A program made the translations under genes and the position numbers. From assembly GCA_018715125.1 (NCBI GenBank), contig DVMF01000027.1, positions 1 to 41,717 on the forward strand: a DNA stretch of 41,717 nt. The letters are read 5' to 3'. This DNA is from Candidatus Coprousia avicola. GTDB lineage: Bacteria; Actinomycetota; Coriobacteriia; Coriobacteriales; Coriobacteriaceae. Below, one piece after another: positions 1 through 10,326 of this stretch (positions are counted from its first letter, which is position 1; each line of letters begins with the position of its first letter). The notes below the pieces were generated by a model. It saw only the letters and a list, made by a program, of their open reading frames with translations. It was not told the origin of the DNA and ran no database searches.

Positions 1-424
1 AGATGATGAGCTCGAACGCCTCCGAGAGCCCGCAGGCGGCGAGCACCTCGCGGATATTCTCGAGCGGGGACGACGAGGCGAGCGCCACCCTGACCCCGCG
101 GTCTTTGAGGCCGGCAACGGCCTCGAGCACCCCGGGGTTCAGCAGCGAGGCATAATCGCACGTCCGCTCGGCAACCCAATCGTTGTAGGCGCGCGCGACG
201 TCATCGGTGCCAAACGCCTTGCCCGCCCGAGCGTACCAATCGACGAGCATGCGCACAAAGGCCTGCGTGGACTGGCCGACCTGGGCGTTGAGCTCCTCGT
301 CGGTCACGTCGATGCCGAGGTCGTCTGCCAGGGCGCGCAGCTCGTCCCAGTAGTAGCGCTCGGAGTCAACGATGACGCCGTCCATGTCGAAGATGACGGC
401 TTTGAAGGGGAAGGTCTCGCTCAT
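1..424 (-). CDS. HAD family hydrolase (beta-phosphoglucomutase-like), 3' end cut by window
   Basis: The minus-strand reading frame starts at the ATG at 424 and runs off the left edge, giving about 141 N-terminal residues. The start of the protein carries the HAD nucleophile motif FDMDGVIVDSE (DxDx[VT]), followed by a helical cap region and then VALASSSP, which fits HAD motif II (Ser after a hydrophobic strand). This is the layout of subfamily I HAD phosphatases and phosphomutases such as beta-phosphoglucomutase or phosphoglycolate phosphatase. The substrate cannot be told from sequence. It lies 65 nt downstream of a second HAD gene on the same strand and may be co-transcribed with it. The C-terminal Lys and Asp motifs lie outside the window. 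Confidence 0.88.
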   Translation of the reverse strand, partial: MSETFPFKAVIFDMDGVIVDSERYYWDELRALADDLGIDVTDEELNAQVGQSTQAFVRMLVDWYARAGKAFGTDDVARAYNDWVAERTCDYASLLNPGVLEAVAGLKDRGVRVALASSSPLENIREVLAACGLSEAFELII

Positions 425-489
425 GCGACGGTCCTTTCGTGGGGCATCGGAGGATCGGGGTCGTGAAAGTTGCAACGAGGGGGCGCTTC

Positions 490-1326
490 CTACCCCAAGA
501 TCTTCTCGAGGGCGAGCGCGATGCCGTCCTCGTTGTTAGAGGCCGTCACCATCTTTGCCGCTGCCTTGGTCTCGTCGATGGCGTTTGCCATTGCCACGCC
601 CATGCCGGCCCAGGCGATCATGGCGGCGTCGTTCTGCCCGTCGCCAAACGCCGCGACCTCCGCAGCATCGATGCCGAGCTTGGGCAGCGCCCCGGCGAGG
701 GCATGCGCCTTGTTGATGCCGGGCGCCATGAACTCAAAGTAGAACGGCGCGGTGAACATGCCCGAGAGACGGTCGCGGAAGGGCGCGTACATCTCCTCGG
801 CGTGAGCGGCGAGGTAGGTGTCGGTGCCCGCCGTCAAGATCTTGTCCTGCGGATGGTCGAGCACCTCCGCCAGGTCGCGCACCTCACGGATGATGAGATC
901 GCAGGCATCGCGCTCGTACTTCACGATGTTGATCTGCTCGCCGCGGTACCCGATGTGGCAGCGGTAGGCGTCCTCCACATAAAGGTACTCCCCCTCCGTC
1001 ACCCACGGGATGACGTCGAACTGGCGCAGGTGGTCGAGGAGCTCGCGCATGATGGCGGGCTCCATGGGCTGATCGAACAAGACGTCGCCCGTCATGGCGT
1101 CCACCACATGCGCGCCGTTGTAGGCGACGAGAAGCCCATGGTAGCGATCGAGCTCAAGCTCGCGGGCGAGCGCGCGCAACCCCTGCGCCGGGCGGCCCGA
1201 GGCGAGGATAAGGCGCACGCCGGCACGCTCCGCCGCGAGGAGCGCCTCGCGCGTGCGCGGGGTGACCACCTTGTCGTCGTTGGTGAGCGTGCCGTCGATA
1301 TCGAGCGCAATCGCCTTGATAGCCAT
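490..1326 (-). CDS. Cof-type HAD-IIB family phosphatase
   Basis: 278-residue protein. The N-terminus has HAD motif I, IALDIDGTLTNDDK; motif II is LILASGRP (residues about 40-47); the C-terminal acidic motif is AAFGDGQNDAAMI, with the GDGxND signature of Cof/YidA proteins. The middle third is a C2-type cap. Length is normal for Cof hydrolases (260-290 aa). Such enzymes are cytosolic Mg-dependent sugar-phosphate or flavin/pyridoxal-phosphate phosphatases; the exact substrate is unknown. The start is supported by an AGAGGAGAC Shine-Dalgarno sequence before the ATG at 1326. It sits between pgi (upstream, same strand, separated by a terminator) and another HAD phosphatase (downstream). Confidence 0.92.
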   Translation of the reverse strand: MAIKAIALDIDGTLTNDDKVVTPRTREALLAAERAGVRLILASGRPAQGLRALARELELDRYHGLLVAYNGAHVVDAMTGDVLFDQPMEPAIMRELLDHLRQFDVIPWVTEGEYLYVEDAYRCHIGYRGEQINIVKYERDACDLIIREVRDLAEVLDHPQDKILTAGTDTYLAAHAEEMYAPFRDRLSGMFTAPFYFEFMAPGINKAHALAGALPKLGIDAAEVAAFGDGQNDAAMIAWAGMGVAMANAIDETKAAAKMVTASNNEDGIALALEKILG

Positions 1327-1470
1327 GGGCGTCTCCTCTTCGCCGTGATTTCACACAGGCGCCATGGTACCACGCGGTTGTCAGCGATGGGTAAGAAGCT
1401 CGCCAAACTCCGGGCGAAGCACGTCATCGACGCGGTCGACGATGACATCAGCCGCATCCTGCGTTACACG

Positions 1471-1504
1471 AAAAAAGCGGCGCCACCGCAGTAGGTGGCG
1501 CCGC
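1471..1504 (-). terminator. Intrinsic terminator after pgi
   Basis: An 11-bp perfect stem, GCGGCGCCACC (1477-1487) paired with GGTGGCGCCGC (1494-1504), has a 6-nt loop. On the minus strand it is followed by a six-T run (plus-strand A run 1471-1476). It lies 30 nt beyond the pgi stop codon and should end the pgi transcript, separating it from the HAD genes. Confidence 0.9.
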
Positions 1505-1533
1505 CCTTCAAGCACGTTGCGTGAGCCGCAAGC

Positions 1534-3228
<1,695 letters not shown>

Positions 3229-3340
3229 AGGATCCTCCCTTTGCAACGGGTCTCTGCTGGCTTGCGCAGGGTCCACCACCCCGCGACATAGCTATTGTTA
3301 TCTTAGCGCAGCGTCGCGGCGCGGGCACCGTCATTGCCAC

Positions 3341-3383
3341 TTGACGGATAGGTCCGTACGTCATAGTATCGAACATACGTTTC
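3341..3383 (+). promoter_or_regulatory. Promoter with LexA (SOS) box for polY-yolD
   Basis: The -35 box TTGACG (3341-3346) and -10 box TAGTAT (3364-3369) are 17 bp apart. Immediately after the -10 lies CGAACATACGTTTC (3370-3383), a full match to the Gram-positive LexA consensus CGAACRNRYGTTYC. A repressor here would cover the transcription start. The ribosome site and GTG start of the polymerase follow at 3388-3403. Confidence 0.9.
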
Positions 3384-3400
3384 ATGTTAGGAGGTGCACC

Positions 3401-4810
3401 GTGACCGAGGCCCCGTTTCTCCCCGTCCCCGCCCCCGATGCGCCAGAAGACGCGGGCGCCGCGCGCACCTACCTCTGCATCGACCTCAAAACGTTCTACG
3501 CGAGCGTCGAATGCGCCGACCGCGGGCTCGACCCGTTTACCACCAACCTGGTGGTGGCAGACCCCGCGCGCGGCAGCACCACCATCTGCCTTGCCGTAAC
3601 GCCTGCGCTCAAGGCGCTCGGCGTCCGCAACCGCTGCCGCGTATTCGAGATACCCGAGAACATCCTCGCCACCACCATCATGGCGCGGCCGCGCATGCGC
3701 CACTATATGGAAGTCTCCGCCGACATCTACGGGACCTACCTTGAGTACGTGAGTCCCGCCGACATCCACCCCTACTCCATCGACGAGTGCTTCATCGACG
3801 CGACGCCCTATCTCACGCGCTACGGTCTCTCCGCGCGCGCCTTCGCCGAGCTGCTCATGGGCCGCGTGCGCGACCGGTTCTCCATATGTGCGACGGCGGG
3901 CATCGGCCCCAACCTCTTTCTCGCCAAGGTGGCGCTCGACATCACCGCCAAGCATGTGCCGGACGGCATCGGCATGCTCGACGAGGAGGGCTTCAAACGC
4001 GAGATCTGGCCGCACCGGCCCATCACGGATATCTGGGGCATCGGACCCGGCATCGCCCGGCGCCTCGCCGCCTACCACGTATACGACCTCATGGGCGTGG
4101 CGGCGCTCGACGAGGACATCCTGTACCGAGAGCTCGGCGTCAATGCCGAGTACCTCATCGACCACGCCTTCGGGCGCGAGCCGGTGACCATAGCCGACAT
4201 CCAGGCCTACCGCCCCGAGGAAAGCTCCTACGTCAACGGACAGGTGCTCCCGCGCGACTATTGCCACGATGAGGCGCTGCTCGTGCTGCGCGAGATGGTG
4301 GACGCCTCGGCGCTCGAGCTCGTGGAGCGCGGTGAGGCTGCCGGCCACATCTCGCTCATGGTGGGCTACGCCTACGGCGGCGCGGCGGCGGACGCGGGCG
4401 GCGGCGCGCAGGCGAGGCAGCCCGACCTCTTTCGCGGCGAGCACGGCACCCGGCGCCTGGACCGCCGGGACCCCGCGGCGTCTGCCGGAGGGTCGCGCAA
4501 GATCGGCGAGCACACCAACTCGCGCAAGAAGCTCCTCGCGCATTTCGAGCGCCTGTGGCGGGAGACCGTCGATCCGGCGCGCCCCATCAGGCGCATCAAC
4601 GTCGGTCTCGGCAACCTCATGCCCGAGGAGTTCACCACGGTCGACCTCTTCACCGATACGGAGGCGGACGCGCGCGAGCACGACCTTGCGAGCGCCGTCA
4701 TCGCCGTAAAGAGCAAGTTTGGAAAAAACGCCCTCGTCCGCGGCATCAGCCTCACCGAGGCGGGCACCGCCCGGGAGCGCAACGAGCAGGTGGGGGGCCA
4801 TCATGCCTAA
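3401..4810 (+). CDS. Y-family DNA polymerase (UmuC/DinB-like, SOS-induced)
   Basis: 469-residue translesion DNA polymerase. Catalytic motifs are intact: CIDLKTFYASVE (first metal-binding Asp at residue 28) and YSIDECFID (Asp128, Glu129). A helix-hairpin-helix region follows (DIWGIGPGIARRL). The C-terminal little-finger region holds a low-complexity Gly/Ala insert and then QPDLF (residues 340-344), which matches the beta-clamp binding motif QxxLF and should tether the enzyme to the sliding clamp. The GTG at 3401 is chosen because TTAGGAGGT sits just upstream; the longer open frame to 3197 would run through the promoter and LexA box. The stop overlaps the start of the YolD-like gene by 8 nt, so the two are co-translated. 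In Bacillus the UvrX/YqjW-type polymerases have the same YolD partner. Confidence 0.95.
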   Translation: MTEAPFLPVPAPDAPEDAGAARTYLCIDLKTFYASVECADRGLDPFTTNLVVADPARGSTTICLAVTPALKALGVRNRCRVFEIPENILATTIMARPRMRHYMEVSADIYGTYLEYVSPADIHPYSIDECFIDATPYLTRYGLSARAFAELLMGRVRDRFSICATAGIGPNLFLAKVALDITAKHVPDGIGMLDEEGFKREIWPHRPITDIWGIGPGIARRLAAYHVYDLMGVAALDEDILYRELGVNAEYLIDHAFGREPVTIADIQAYRPEESSYVNGQVLPRDYCHDEALLVLREMVDASALELVERGEAAGHISLMVGYAYGGAAADAGGGAQARQPDLFRGEHGTRRLDRRDPAASAGGSRKIGEHTNSRKKLLAHFERLWRETVDPARPIRRINVGLGNLMPEEFTTVDLFTDTEADAREHDLASAVIAVKSKFGKNALVRGISLTEAGTARERNEQVGGHHA

Positions 4811-5123
4811 ACGACCGCGCGCGGATCGCGCCGCCCAGTTCATGCCGTTTGCCGCCCTGAGGGGCTACTACGACCTCCTGCGCACCAAGGAGCGCGTGCC
4901 CGAGCCGCGCCACGAGCTCACCGAGGAGGAGGCGCGCGAGCTTTCCGCCGTCGCCCGCGAGGTGCGCCGCGGCGATGTGGTGCGCGCGGTGTACTACGAC
5001 GGCGACGCCTACGTGGAGCGCACGGGGTGCGTGGCGCGCATCGACCTCATCTTGAGGACCATCACGATAGTGGACGCGACCATCCCCCTCGACGATCTGC
5101 GCGACCTTGCCATCGTCGCCTGA
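4803..5123 (+). CDS. YolD-like protein
   Basis: 106-residue protein starting MPKRPRADRAAQFMPFAALRGYYDLL. The pattern PxRAxQFMPFAAL..Y is typical of the YolD-like family, small proteins encoded beside SOS-regulated Y-family polymerases in Firmicutes and Actinobacteria. A charged helix (EEARELSAVAREVRRGD) is followed by a small beta-rich C-terminal half. The ATG lies inside the last codons of the polymerase (8-nt overlap), so translation is coupled. The family's role is poorly defined; a UmuD-like accessory or regulatory function has been suggested. The lesion-bypass link here is inferred from position and the shared SOS promoter. Confidence 0.88.
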   Translation: MPKRPRADRAAQFMPFAALRGYYDLLRTKERVPEPRHELTEEEARELSAVAREVRRGDVVRAVYYDGDAYVERTGCVARIDLILRTITIVDATIPLDDLRDLAIVA

Positions 5124-5198
5124 CGGCGTCGCATGGGGTATCTTCTTATCCGTCACCCGAGTGCGGTTCAGCTCAGCCACCCTCTGAAGGAGGAACCG

Positions 5199-6443
5199 AT
5201 GAACGACTTCAACTTCTACTCTCCCACCCGCTTCGTCTTTGGGCGCGGGGCCTGCGACCGCACTGGCTCCGCGCTCTCCGAGGCGGGGTTCGCCCGCGTG
5301 CTGCTCGTCTACGGGCAGGGCTCGGTCGTGCGCACCGGTACGCTCGACCGCGTGCGCGCCTCGCTTGACGCCGCGGGGATCGCCTACCGCGAACTCGGCG
5401 GCGCGCGCCCCAACCCCGAGGTCGGGCTCGTCCGCACGGGCATCGAGCTTGCACGGGATGCGGAAGGGGTCGACGCGATCGTCGCGCTCGGCGGCGGCTC
5501 GGTCATCGACACCGCCAAGGCCATCGCCCTCGGCGCCCCCTACGATGGCGACGTCTGGGACTTCTTCTGCAAGCGCGCCGTGCCCGCCGCCGCCCTTCCC
5601 GTCGCCTGCGTGCTCACCATCCCCGCATCCGGCTCCGAGGCGTCCGACTCCTGCGTCATCTCCAACGACGAGCTCGGCATGAAGTGCGGCGTCAACACCG
5701 ACCTCAACCGCCCCGCACTCGCCATCATGGACCCCGAGCTCACCTTTACCCTGCCCTCCTATCAGACCGCCGCAGGCATCACGGATATGATCAGCCATGT
5801 GATGGAGCGCTTCTTCTCCGGCGAGAAGGGCGTGCCGGTGACTGACCACATCGCCTGCGGCCTCATCCGCGCCGCCATGGAGGCCGCCCCGCGCGTCATG
5901 GCCGACCCCGCCGATTACGACGCGCGCGCCAACCTGATGTGGGTGGGGACGCTCGCCCACAACGGCATCGCCGGCTGCGGTCTCAACGTGCCCGGCGCCC
6001 GTGACGGCGACTGGACGTGCCACGGCATGGAGCACGAGCTCTCCGCCCTCGACACGCGCATCACCCACGGAGCGGGCCTTGCGGTCATCCTCCCCGCATG
6101 GATGCGCTACGTCTGGACCGCGCACCCGGAGCGCTTCCTCGCGTTCGCCTACGAGGTCTTTGGCATCGAGCCGGTCGATCCGGCGGACGACGACCTTGCC
6201 GGCATCGATGAGGAGATCACGCCCGAGCGCGCCGTTCACGACGCCGTGACCTGCGCCATCGACGAGCTGCAGGACTTCTTCATCTCGCTCGGCATGCCCC
6301 GCACCCTGGGTGAGCTCGGTGTGACCGAAGCGGATATAGACCGCCTTCTGGAGGGCCTGCGCGTCACCCGCGGCGAGCGCTTCGGCACGTTCCGGAAGCT
6401 CACGCTCGAGGACGCGCGCGCCATCTACCGCAGCGCGCTCTAG
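5199..6443 (+). CDS. Iron-containing alcohol dehydrogenase (BdhA/YqhD-like)
   Basis: 414-residue group III alcohol dehydrogenase. It starts NFYSPTRFVFGRGA and carries the NAD(P)-binding GGGSVIDTAKAIALG. Metal ligands can be placed in GITDMISHVMERFF (Asp and His) and in the two His of HGMEHELSALDTRITHGAG. The closest familiar relatives are NADPH-dependent butanol dehydrogenases and YqhD aldehyde reductases, which reduce aldehydes to alcohols during fermentation or detoxification. The start at 5199 has the ribosome site GAAGGAGGAACC; the open frame reaches 5133 but no site is present there. It follows the SOS cassette by 75 nt with no clear terminator between, so partial read-through from that promoter is possible. 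Confidence 0.94.
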   Translation: MNDFNFYSPTRFVFGRGACDRTGSALSEAGFARVLLVYGQGSVVRTGTLDRVRASLDAAGIAYRELGGARPNPEVGLVRTGIELARDAEGVDAIVALGGGSVIDTAKAIALGAPYDGDVWDFFCKRAVPAAALPVACVLTIPASGSEASDSCVISNDELGMKCGVNTDLNRPALAIMDPELTFTLPSYQTAAGITDMISHVMERFFSGEKGVPVTDHIACGLIRAAMEAAPRVMADPADYDARANLMWVGTLAHNGIAGCGLNVPGARDGDWTCHGMEHELSALDTRITHGAGLAVILPAWMRYVWTAHPERFLAFAYEVFGIEPVDPADDDLAGIDEEITPERAVHDAVTCAIDELQDFFISLGMPRTLGELGVTEADIDRLLEGLRVTRGERFGTFRKLTLEDARAIYRSAL

Positions 6444-6543
6444 CGCCCCGCAAACGGGAGGAGCAACGATATGTTGATGCCCTTGTCCCGCTAGAAGCGT
6501 TATGAGAGCGTAAGGGGACATCTGCCTCGGGGAAGGGGACCTT

Positions 6544-7791
6544 ATGGACCGCATCGTCATCTCACGCCGCCACGCCGTCGCCGCCGGCGTCATGGGCGCC
6601 GGCGTCATGGGCGTCGCGCTGCTCTCCGGCTGCGACGCCGCGCTAGAGGCGCCCGGCATCGCCGATGCGCCCGAGATCACAGACCGTCCCGGCTCCTCCC
6701 CCGTCGTCGAGAATCCGGATCCGGAGCCGACGCCCGCCGAGAAGGCGCTCGCCCGCATGACCCTTGAGCAGAAGGTCGCCCAGCTCTTCTTCGTCACCCC
6801 CGAGGGGCTCACGGGGGCGTCGGTGGCGACGGTCGCCGGCACCCTCACGGCAGACGCTCTCGCACAGATCCCCGTGGGCGGCCTCGTCTACTTTTCACAG
6901 AACCTCGAGAGCGCTCAGCAGGTACGGGACCTGCTGAGCGGCACCGCCGCGCTCTGCCGCGATGCGGGCGCCGGCATCGCGCCCTTCCTCGGGGTGGACG
7001 AGGAGGGAGGGCCGCTTGTCGCCCGCATCGCCAACTCGGGCCTCTTCGACGTGCCCCGCTTCCCCAACATGGCCGATATCGGCGCCACGGGCGACCCTGC
7101 TCAGGCGGCCGCGGTGGGCACGGCCATCGGCACCTATCTGCACGACATCGGCTTCAACGTCGACTTCGCCCCGGATGCCGACGTCCTCACCAACCCCAGC
7201 AACACCGCCATCGGCGCGCGAGCCTTCGGCGCGGACCCGTCGCTCGTGGCGTCGATGGTCGCCGCCGAGGTCGAGGCTATGCGCGAGACGGGCATCCTTC
7301 CCTGCGTGAAGCACTTCCCCGGCCACGGCGACACCGCGGGGGACTCGCACACGGGCGCCGTCTACGCGGAGCGCCTGCGCGTCGACATCGAGGCATGCGA
7401 GTTCGCGCCGTTCCGCGCCGCCATCGACAGCGGCTGCCCCTTTGTGATGGTGGGCCATATCGAGACACCCAATTTCGCGGGCGACGGGCTCCCCGCCTCG
7501 CTCTCGCCCGTCATGATGACCGACGTGCTGCGCGGCGACCTGGGATTTGAGGGGATCGTCATCTCGGACTCGTTCGCCATGGGCGCCATCACGCAGAATT
7601 ACAGCCCCGCAGACGCGGCCGTACGCTTCTTCCAAGCGGGCGGCGACATGCTGCTCATGCCCGCCGACCTGCGCGCCGCCTACCAGGGTGTGCTCGACGC
7701 CGTGCATGCGGGAACCCTCACCGAGGAGCGTGTCGACGAAAGCGTGCTCCGCATCCTCACCGCTAAGGATGAGGCAGGGCTTCTCGCCTAG
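6544..7791 (+). CDS. Beta-N-acetylhexosaminidase (NagZ-like GH3), exported lipoprotein
   Basis: 415-residue GH3 glycoside hydrolase. The N-terminus has an SRRHAVAAG twin-arginine-like segment, a hydrophobic stretch and a lipobox LLSGC (Cys30), so it is probably exported and lipid-anchored. The NagZ signature KHFPGHGDTAGDSHTG starts at Lys256 and supplies the catalytic His/Asp dyad; Asp342 in VISDSFAMGAI is the expected nucleophile. NagZ enzymes remove N-acetylglucosamine from muropeptides; surface-anchored versions are usual in Gram-positives and act in wall recycling or glycan scavenging. A GGGGAAGGGGACC ribosome site precedes the ATG. It stands alone on the plus strand and meets the convergent endonuclease IV gene with a 4-nt overlap of ends. 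Confidence 0.94.
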   Translation: MDRIVISRRHAVAAGVMGAGVMGVALLSGCDAALEAPGIADAPEITDRPGSSPVVENPDPEPTPAEKALARMTLEQKVAQLFFVTPEGLTGASVATVAGTLTADALAQIPVGGLVYFSQNLESAQQVRDLLSGTAALCRDAGAGIAPFLGVDEEGGPLVARIANSGLFDVPRFPNMADIGATGDPAQAAAVGTAIGTYLHDIGFNVDFAPDADVLTNPSNTAIGARAFGADPSLVASMVAAEVEAMRETGILPCVKHFPGHGDTAGDSHTGAVYAERLRVDIEACEFAPFRAAIDSGCPFVMVGHIETPNFAGDGLPASLSPVMMTDVLRGDLGFEGIVISDSFAMGAITQNYSPADAAVRFFQAGGDMLLMPADLRAAYQGVLDAVHAGTLTEERVDESVLRILTAKDEAGLLA

Positions 7792-8687
7792 CGGGCGCCC
7801 TCTGCAGCCCGCGCTTCCGCTCGGTCCGCGAGACCGCGCATGGTCGCGATCTCGCGCGCGTAGCCATCGAGCTCGTTGGGCGTCTCCAAGATGAAGGGCA
7901 GGCCCGCGAGCGCCGGGTGCGTCACCACCGCACGCAGGACGTCCCAACCCCCGCCCAGCTCCTCGTTCCCGAGATAGCCCTCTCCCAGCCGCGCATGACG
8001 GTCCTTGTGCGCGCCGCACGGGTTGAGCGAGTCGTTGAGGTGCACCGCGCAAAGCCGATCGATGCCCACCACCTCATCAAACGTCTCGAGCACCCCGTCG
8101 AGGTCGTGGACGATGTCGTAACCGGCGTCGCTCACATGACAGGTATCGAGGCAGACACCAAGAAGCCCCGCGAGCTCGGGGCGGGCCTCCTCCACCCGCG
8201 CGATGATGGCGGCAAGCTCCTCAAACGTGCGACCCACTTCGGTACCCTTGCCCGCCATGGTCTCGAGGAGCACCCGCGTCGTCTGATCGGGCTCCATCAC
8301 CTGGCACAGCCCGCAGGCGATGAGCTCGATGCCGCGCTCCGCACCCTGCCCCACGTGCGCACCGGGATGGAAGTTGTAGTACATGCCCGGCAGCGCCTCC
8401 ATGCGGCGGAGGTCCTCGGCCATGGCCTCGAGCGCAAACGTGCGCGCCCGCTCCTTGGCGGAACAGAGGTTGTAGGTGTAGGGGGCGTGGGCCACAAGCT
8501 TGCCGAAACCGTTCTCGTCCATAAGACTGCGCAGCTTTGCAACGTCGTCCTCGTCGAGGGCGCGCACGCTACCGCCCCGCGGGTTGCGGGTAAAAAAGGC
8601 GAACGTATTGGCCTCAAGAGAGAGCGCGGTGCGCCCCATGGCCGCAAAGCCCTGGGCAACAGAGAGATGGCATCCTATGGTGAGCAT
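7788..8687 (-). CDS. nfo: Deoxyribonuclease IV (AP endonuclease)
   Basis: 299-residue apurinic/apyrimidinic endonuclease of base excision repair. Zinc-site motifs appear in order: YNFHPGAHVGQG, VLLETMAGKGTE, GVCLDTCHVSDAGYD, CAVHLNDSLNPCGAHKDRHARLGEG and FILETPNEL. These match the Nfo family. The ATG at 8687 follows GAGGAAACC; the frame is open to 8960 but the extension overlaps the upstream aldo/keto reductase and looks unlike Nfo. Its stop overlaps the end of the convergent NagZ gene. It lies 31 nt downstream of the aldo/keto reductase, probably in the same transcript. Confidence 0.96.
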   Translation of the reverse strand: MLTIGCHLSVAQGFAAMGRTALSLEANTFAFFTRNPRGGSVRALDEDDVAKLRSLMDENGFGKLVAHAPYTYNLCSAKERARTFALEAMAEDLRRMEALPGMYYNFHPGAHVGQGAERGIELIACGLCQVMEPDQTTRVLLETMAGKGTEVGRTFEELAAIIARVEEARPELAGLLGVCLDTCHVSDAGYDIVHDLDGVLETFDEVVGIDRLCAVHLNDSLNPCGAHKDRHARLGEGYLGNEELGGGWDVLRAVVTHPALAGLPFILETPNELDGYAREIATMRGLADRAEARAAEGAR

Positions 8688-8718
8688 GGGTTTCCTCGCA
8701 ATCTTGGTGAAGCGCGTC

Positions 8719-9909
8719 CTAGCGGTCGCGACGGGCCAGCAACGCGAGCGCCGCGCCGACGGGGCCCGGGGTGAGGCGCCGGCGGACGTCGTCCAACCGA
8801 TCGGGAATCGCGATGTGCTGGGGGCAGTGCGCGGCGCATTTTCCGCAGCGCACGCAGTTGGTCGCGAGCTTGGGATGTCCGCTCCTGATGGCCGACGCGG
8901 TGAAATACTGCGACACACCGGTGAACCAGCTGTGGGCGAACGAGGCGTTATAGGCCGCAAAGCAGCCGGGGATGTTGATGCCCTGCGGGCAGGGCATGCA
9001 GTAGTTGCACCCCGTGCACGGCACGCGGTTCGCCCTCTCGAACACGGCGAGCACCCTGGCTATCACCTCGTGCTCCGCCGCCGTGAGCGACCCGGGCAGG
9101 GCGCGCTCGGCCACCCGCGCGTTTTCGTCCACCTGCTGGGGCGACGTCATGCCCGAGAGGAGAAGCGTGACCTCGGGATGGTCCCATACCCAGGCAAGCC
9201 CCCACGCGGCGGGCGTATCGAGAGCCGGGGCCGCGGCCTCGGCGAAGATCCGCTGCGCCTCGGGCGGGAGCTTGCCCGCCAACCGTCCGCCGAGCAGCGG
9301 CTCCATCACAAACACGGCGAGCCCGCGCGCGGCCGCTGCGCGCAGCCCCGCCGTTCCCGCCTGATAGCGCTCGCCCGCGTAGTTGTACTGAATCTGGCAG
9401 AAGTCCCACGCAAACGCGTCGAGGAGGAGCGGGAAATCGTCGGCGCTCCCGTGGTAGGAAAAGCCGATGGCCCCGATGCGCCCCGCCGCCTTCTGCCGCG
9501 CGATCCACCCCTCGATACCGAGGCCCACCAGGCGCTCCCACTGCGCGGGGCTCGTCACGTTGTGGATGAGATAGTAATCGATGCGGTCGGTCCTGAGGCG
9601 CCGCAGCTGCTCGTCGAAGAGGCGGTCGAAGTCCTCCGGGCGCCGGCAGAAGCCGTGCGGCAGCTTGGTAGCGAGGTAGACGCGATCGCGCAGCCCCAGC
9701 CGCTCGAGCGCCGCACCGACGCACGCCTCGTTGCCGGGATAGAGGTACGCCGTATCGAGATAGTTGATGCCCCGCTCCACCGCACGGGCGATGATGGCCT
9801 CGGCGGCATGCGCATCGGGACGCCCCGGCACCGCACCGGGAAACCGCATGCACCCGAGTCCCAAGGCGGACAGGCGATGCTGGGTCTTAGGGTCGATACG
9901 GTACTGCAT
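8719..9909 (-). CDS. Aldo/keto reductase with C-terminal 4Fe-4S ferredoxin domain
   Basis: 396-residue predicted oxidoreductase. The N-terminal two thirds is a TIM-barrel aldo/keto reductase: LGLGCMRFPG, NYLDTAYLYPGNE (catalytic Asp and Tyr), LATKLP, YYLIHNV. The last about 110 residues hold two Cys clusters, CTGCNYCMPCPQGINIPGC and CVRCGKCAAHCPQHI, which fit 4Fe-4S centres. This fusion is common in strict anaerobes; the electron donor and substrate are unknown. The start ATG at 9909 gives the standard short N-terminus. It precedes nfo on the same strand. Confidence 0.92.
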   Translation of the reverse strand: MQYRIDPKTQHRLSALGLGCMRFPGAVPGRPDAHAAEAIIARAVERGINYLDTAYLYPGNEACVGAALERLGLRDRVYLATKLPHGFCRRPEDFDRLFDEQLRRLRTDRIDYYLIHNVTSPAQWERLVGLGIEGWIARQKAAGRIGAIGFSYHGSADDFPLLLDAFAWDFCQIQYNYAGERYQAGTAGLRAAAARGLAVFVMEPLLGGRLAGKLPPEAQRIFAEAAAPALDTPAAWGLAWVWDHPEVTLLLSGMTSPQQVDENARVAERALPGSLTAAEHEVIARVLAVFERANRVPCTGCNYCMPCPQGINIPGCFAAYNASFAHSWFTGVSQYFTASAIRSGHPKLATNCVRCGKCAAHCPQHIAIPDRLDDVRRRLTPGPVGAALALLARRDR

Positions 9910-10000
9910 GGGTCACCTCAGGCGCGAAAAAGGGCTCGTGGCATGGCGCCGCCAGTGTACCGCGGAGTCGCCGGGCGGCACAAGCGCGCCGTCGCAGCCC

Positions 10001-10138
10001 CTACTCGAGCGTTGCGGAGACCTCGTCGAGAAGCGCCTCCTCGGCCTCGGCCTCGCTCTCGCGCGCGTGCACCCAGTCCGACGCCAAAAGCGCCGCGATA
10101 CCGCCGATAACCAGCGCGCACGTGGCCACAACCGTCAT
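10001..10138 (-). CDS. Small predicted membrane protein, 45 aa
   Basis: A short frame, below usual size cut-offs, encodes [20 protein letters not shown] as a single likely membrane segment, followed by a hydrophilic acidic tail rich in Glu and Ala. A purine-rich AGGAAGGGGAGAGC precedes the ATG. It occupies the gap between the aldo/keto reductase and the divergent rnhA gene and reads away from rnhA. I do not recognise a family. The hydrophobic-then-acidic layout and the ribosome site support a real gene, but it is too short for certainty. Confidence 0.5.
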   Translation of the reverse strand: MTVVATCALVIGGIAALLASDWVHARESEAEAEEALLDEVSATLE

Positions 10139-10326
10139 GCTCTCCCCTTCCTGTCGCTGCACCACAGCCTACCGCGGGACCAACAGGTGCACGCAAGCAG
10201 AACGTAAGGCGCGTGCAAAGCCGGGCGTTGGCGCGGGGGCGCGCCTCTGGGATAATGCCAACGCACACCGGACGAAAGCGGACGCTCGCGCGGGGCACGC
10301 CCGCGGCGGGGCAGGAGGAATGCGAC

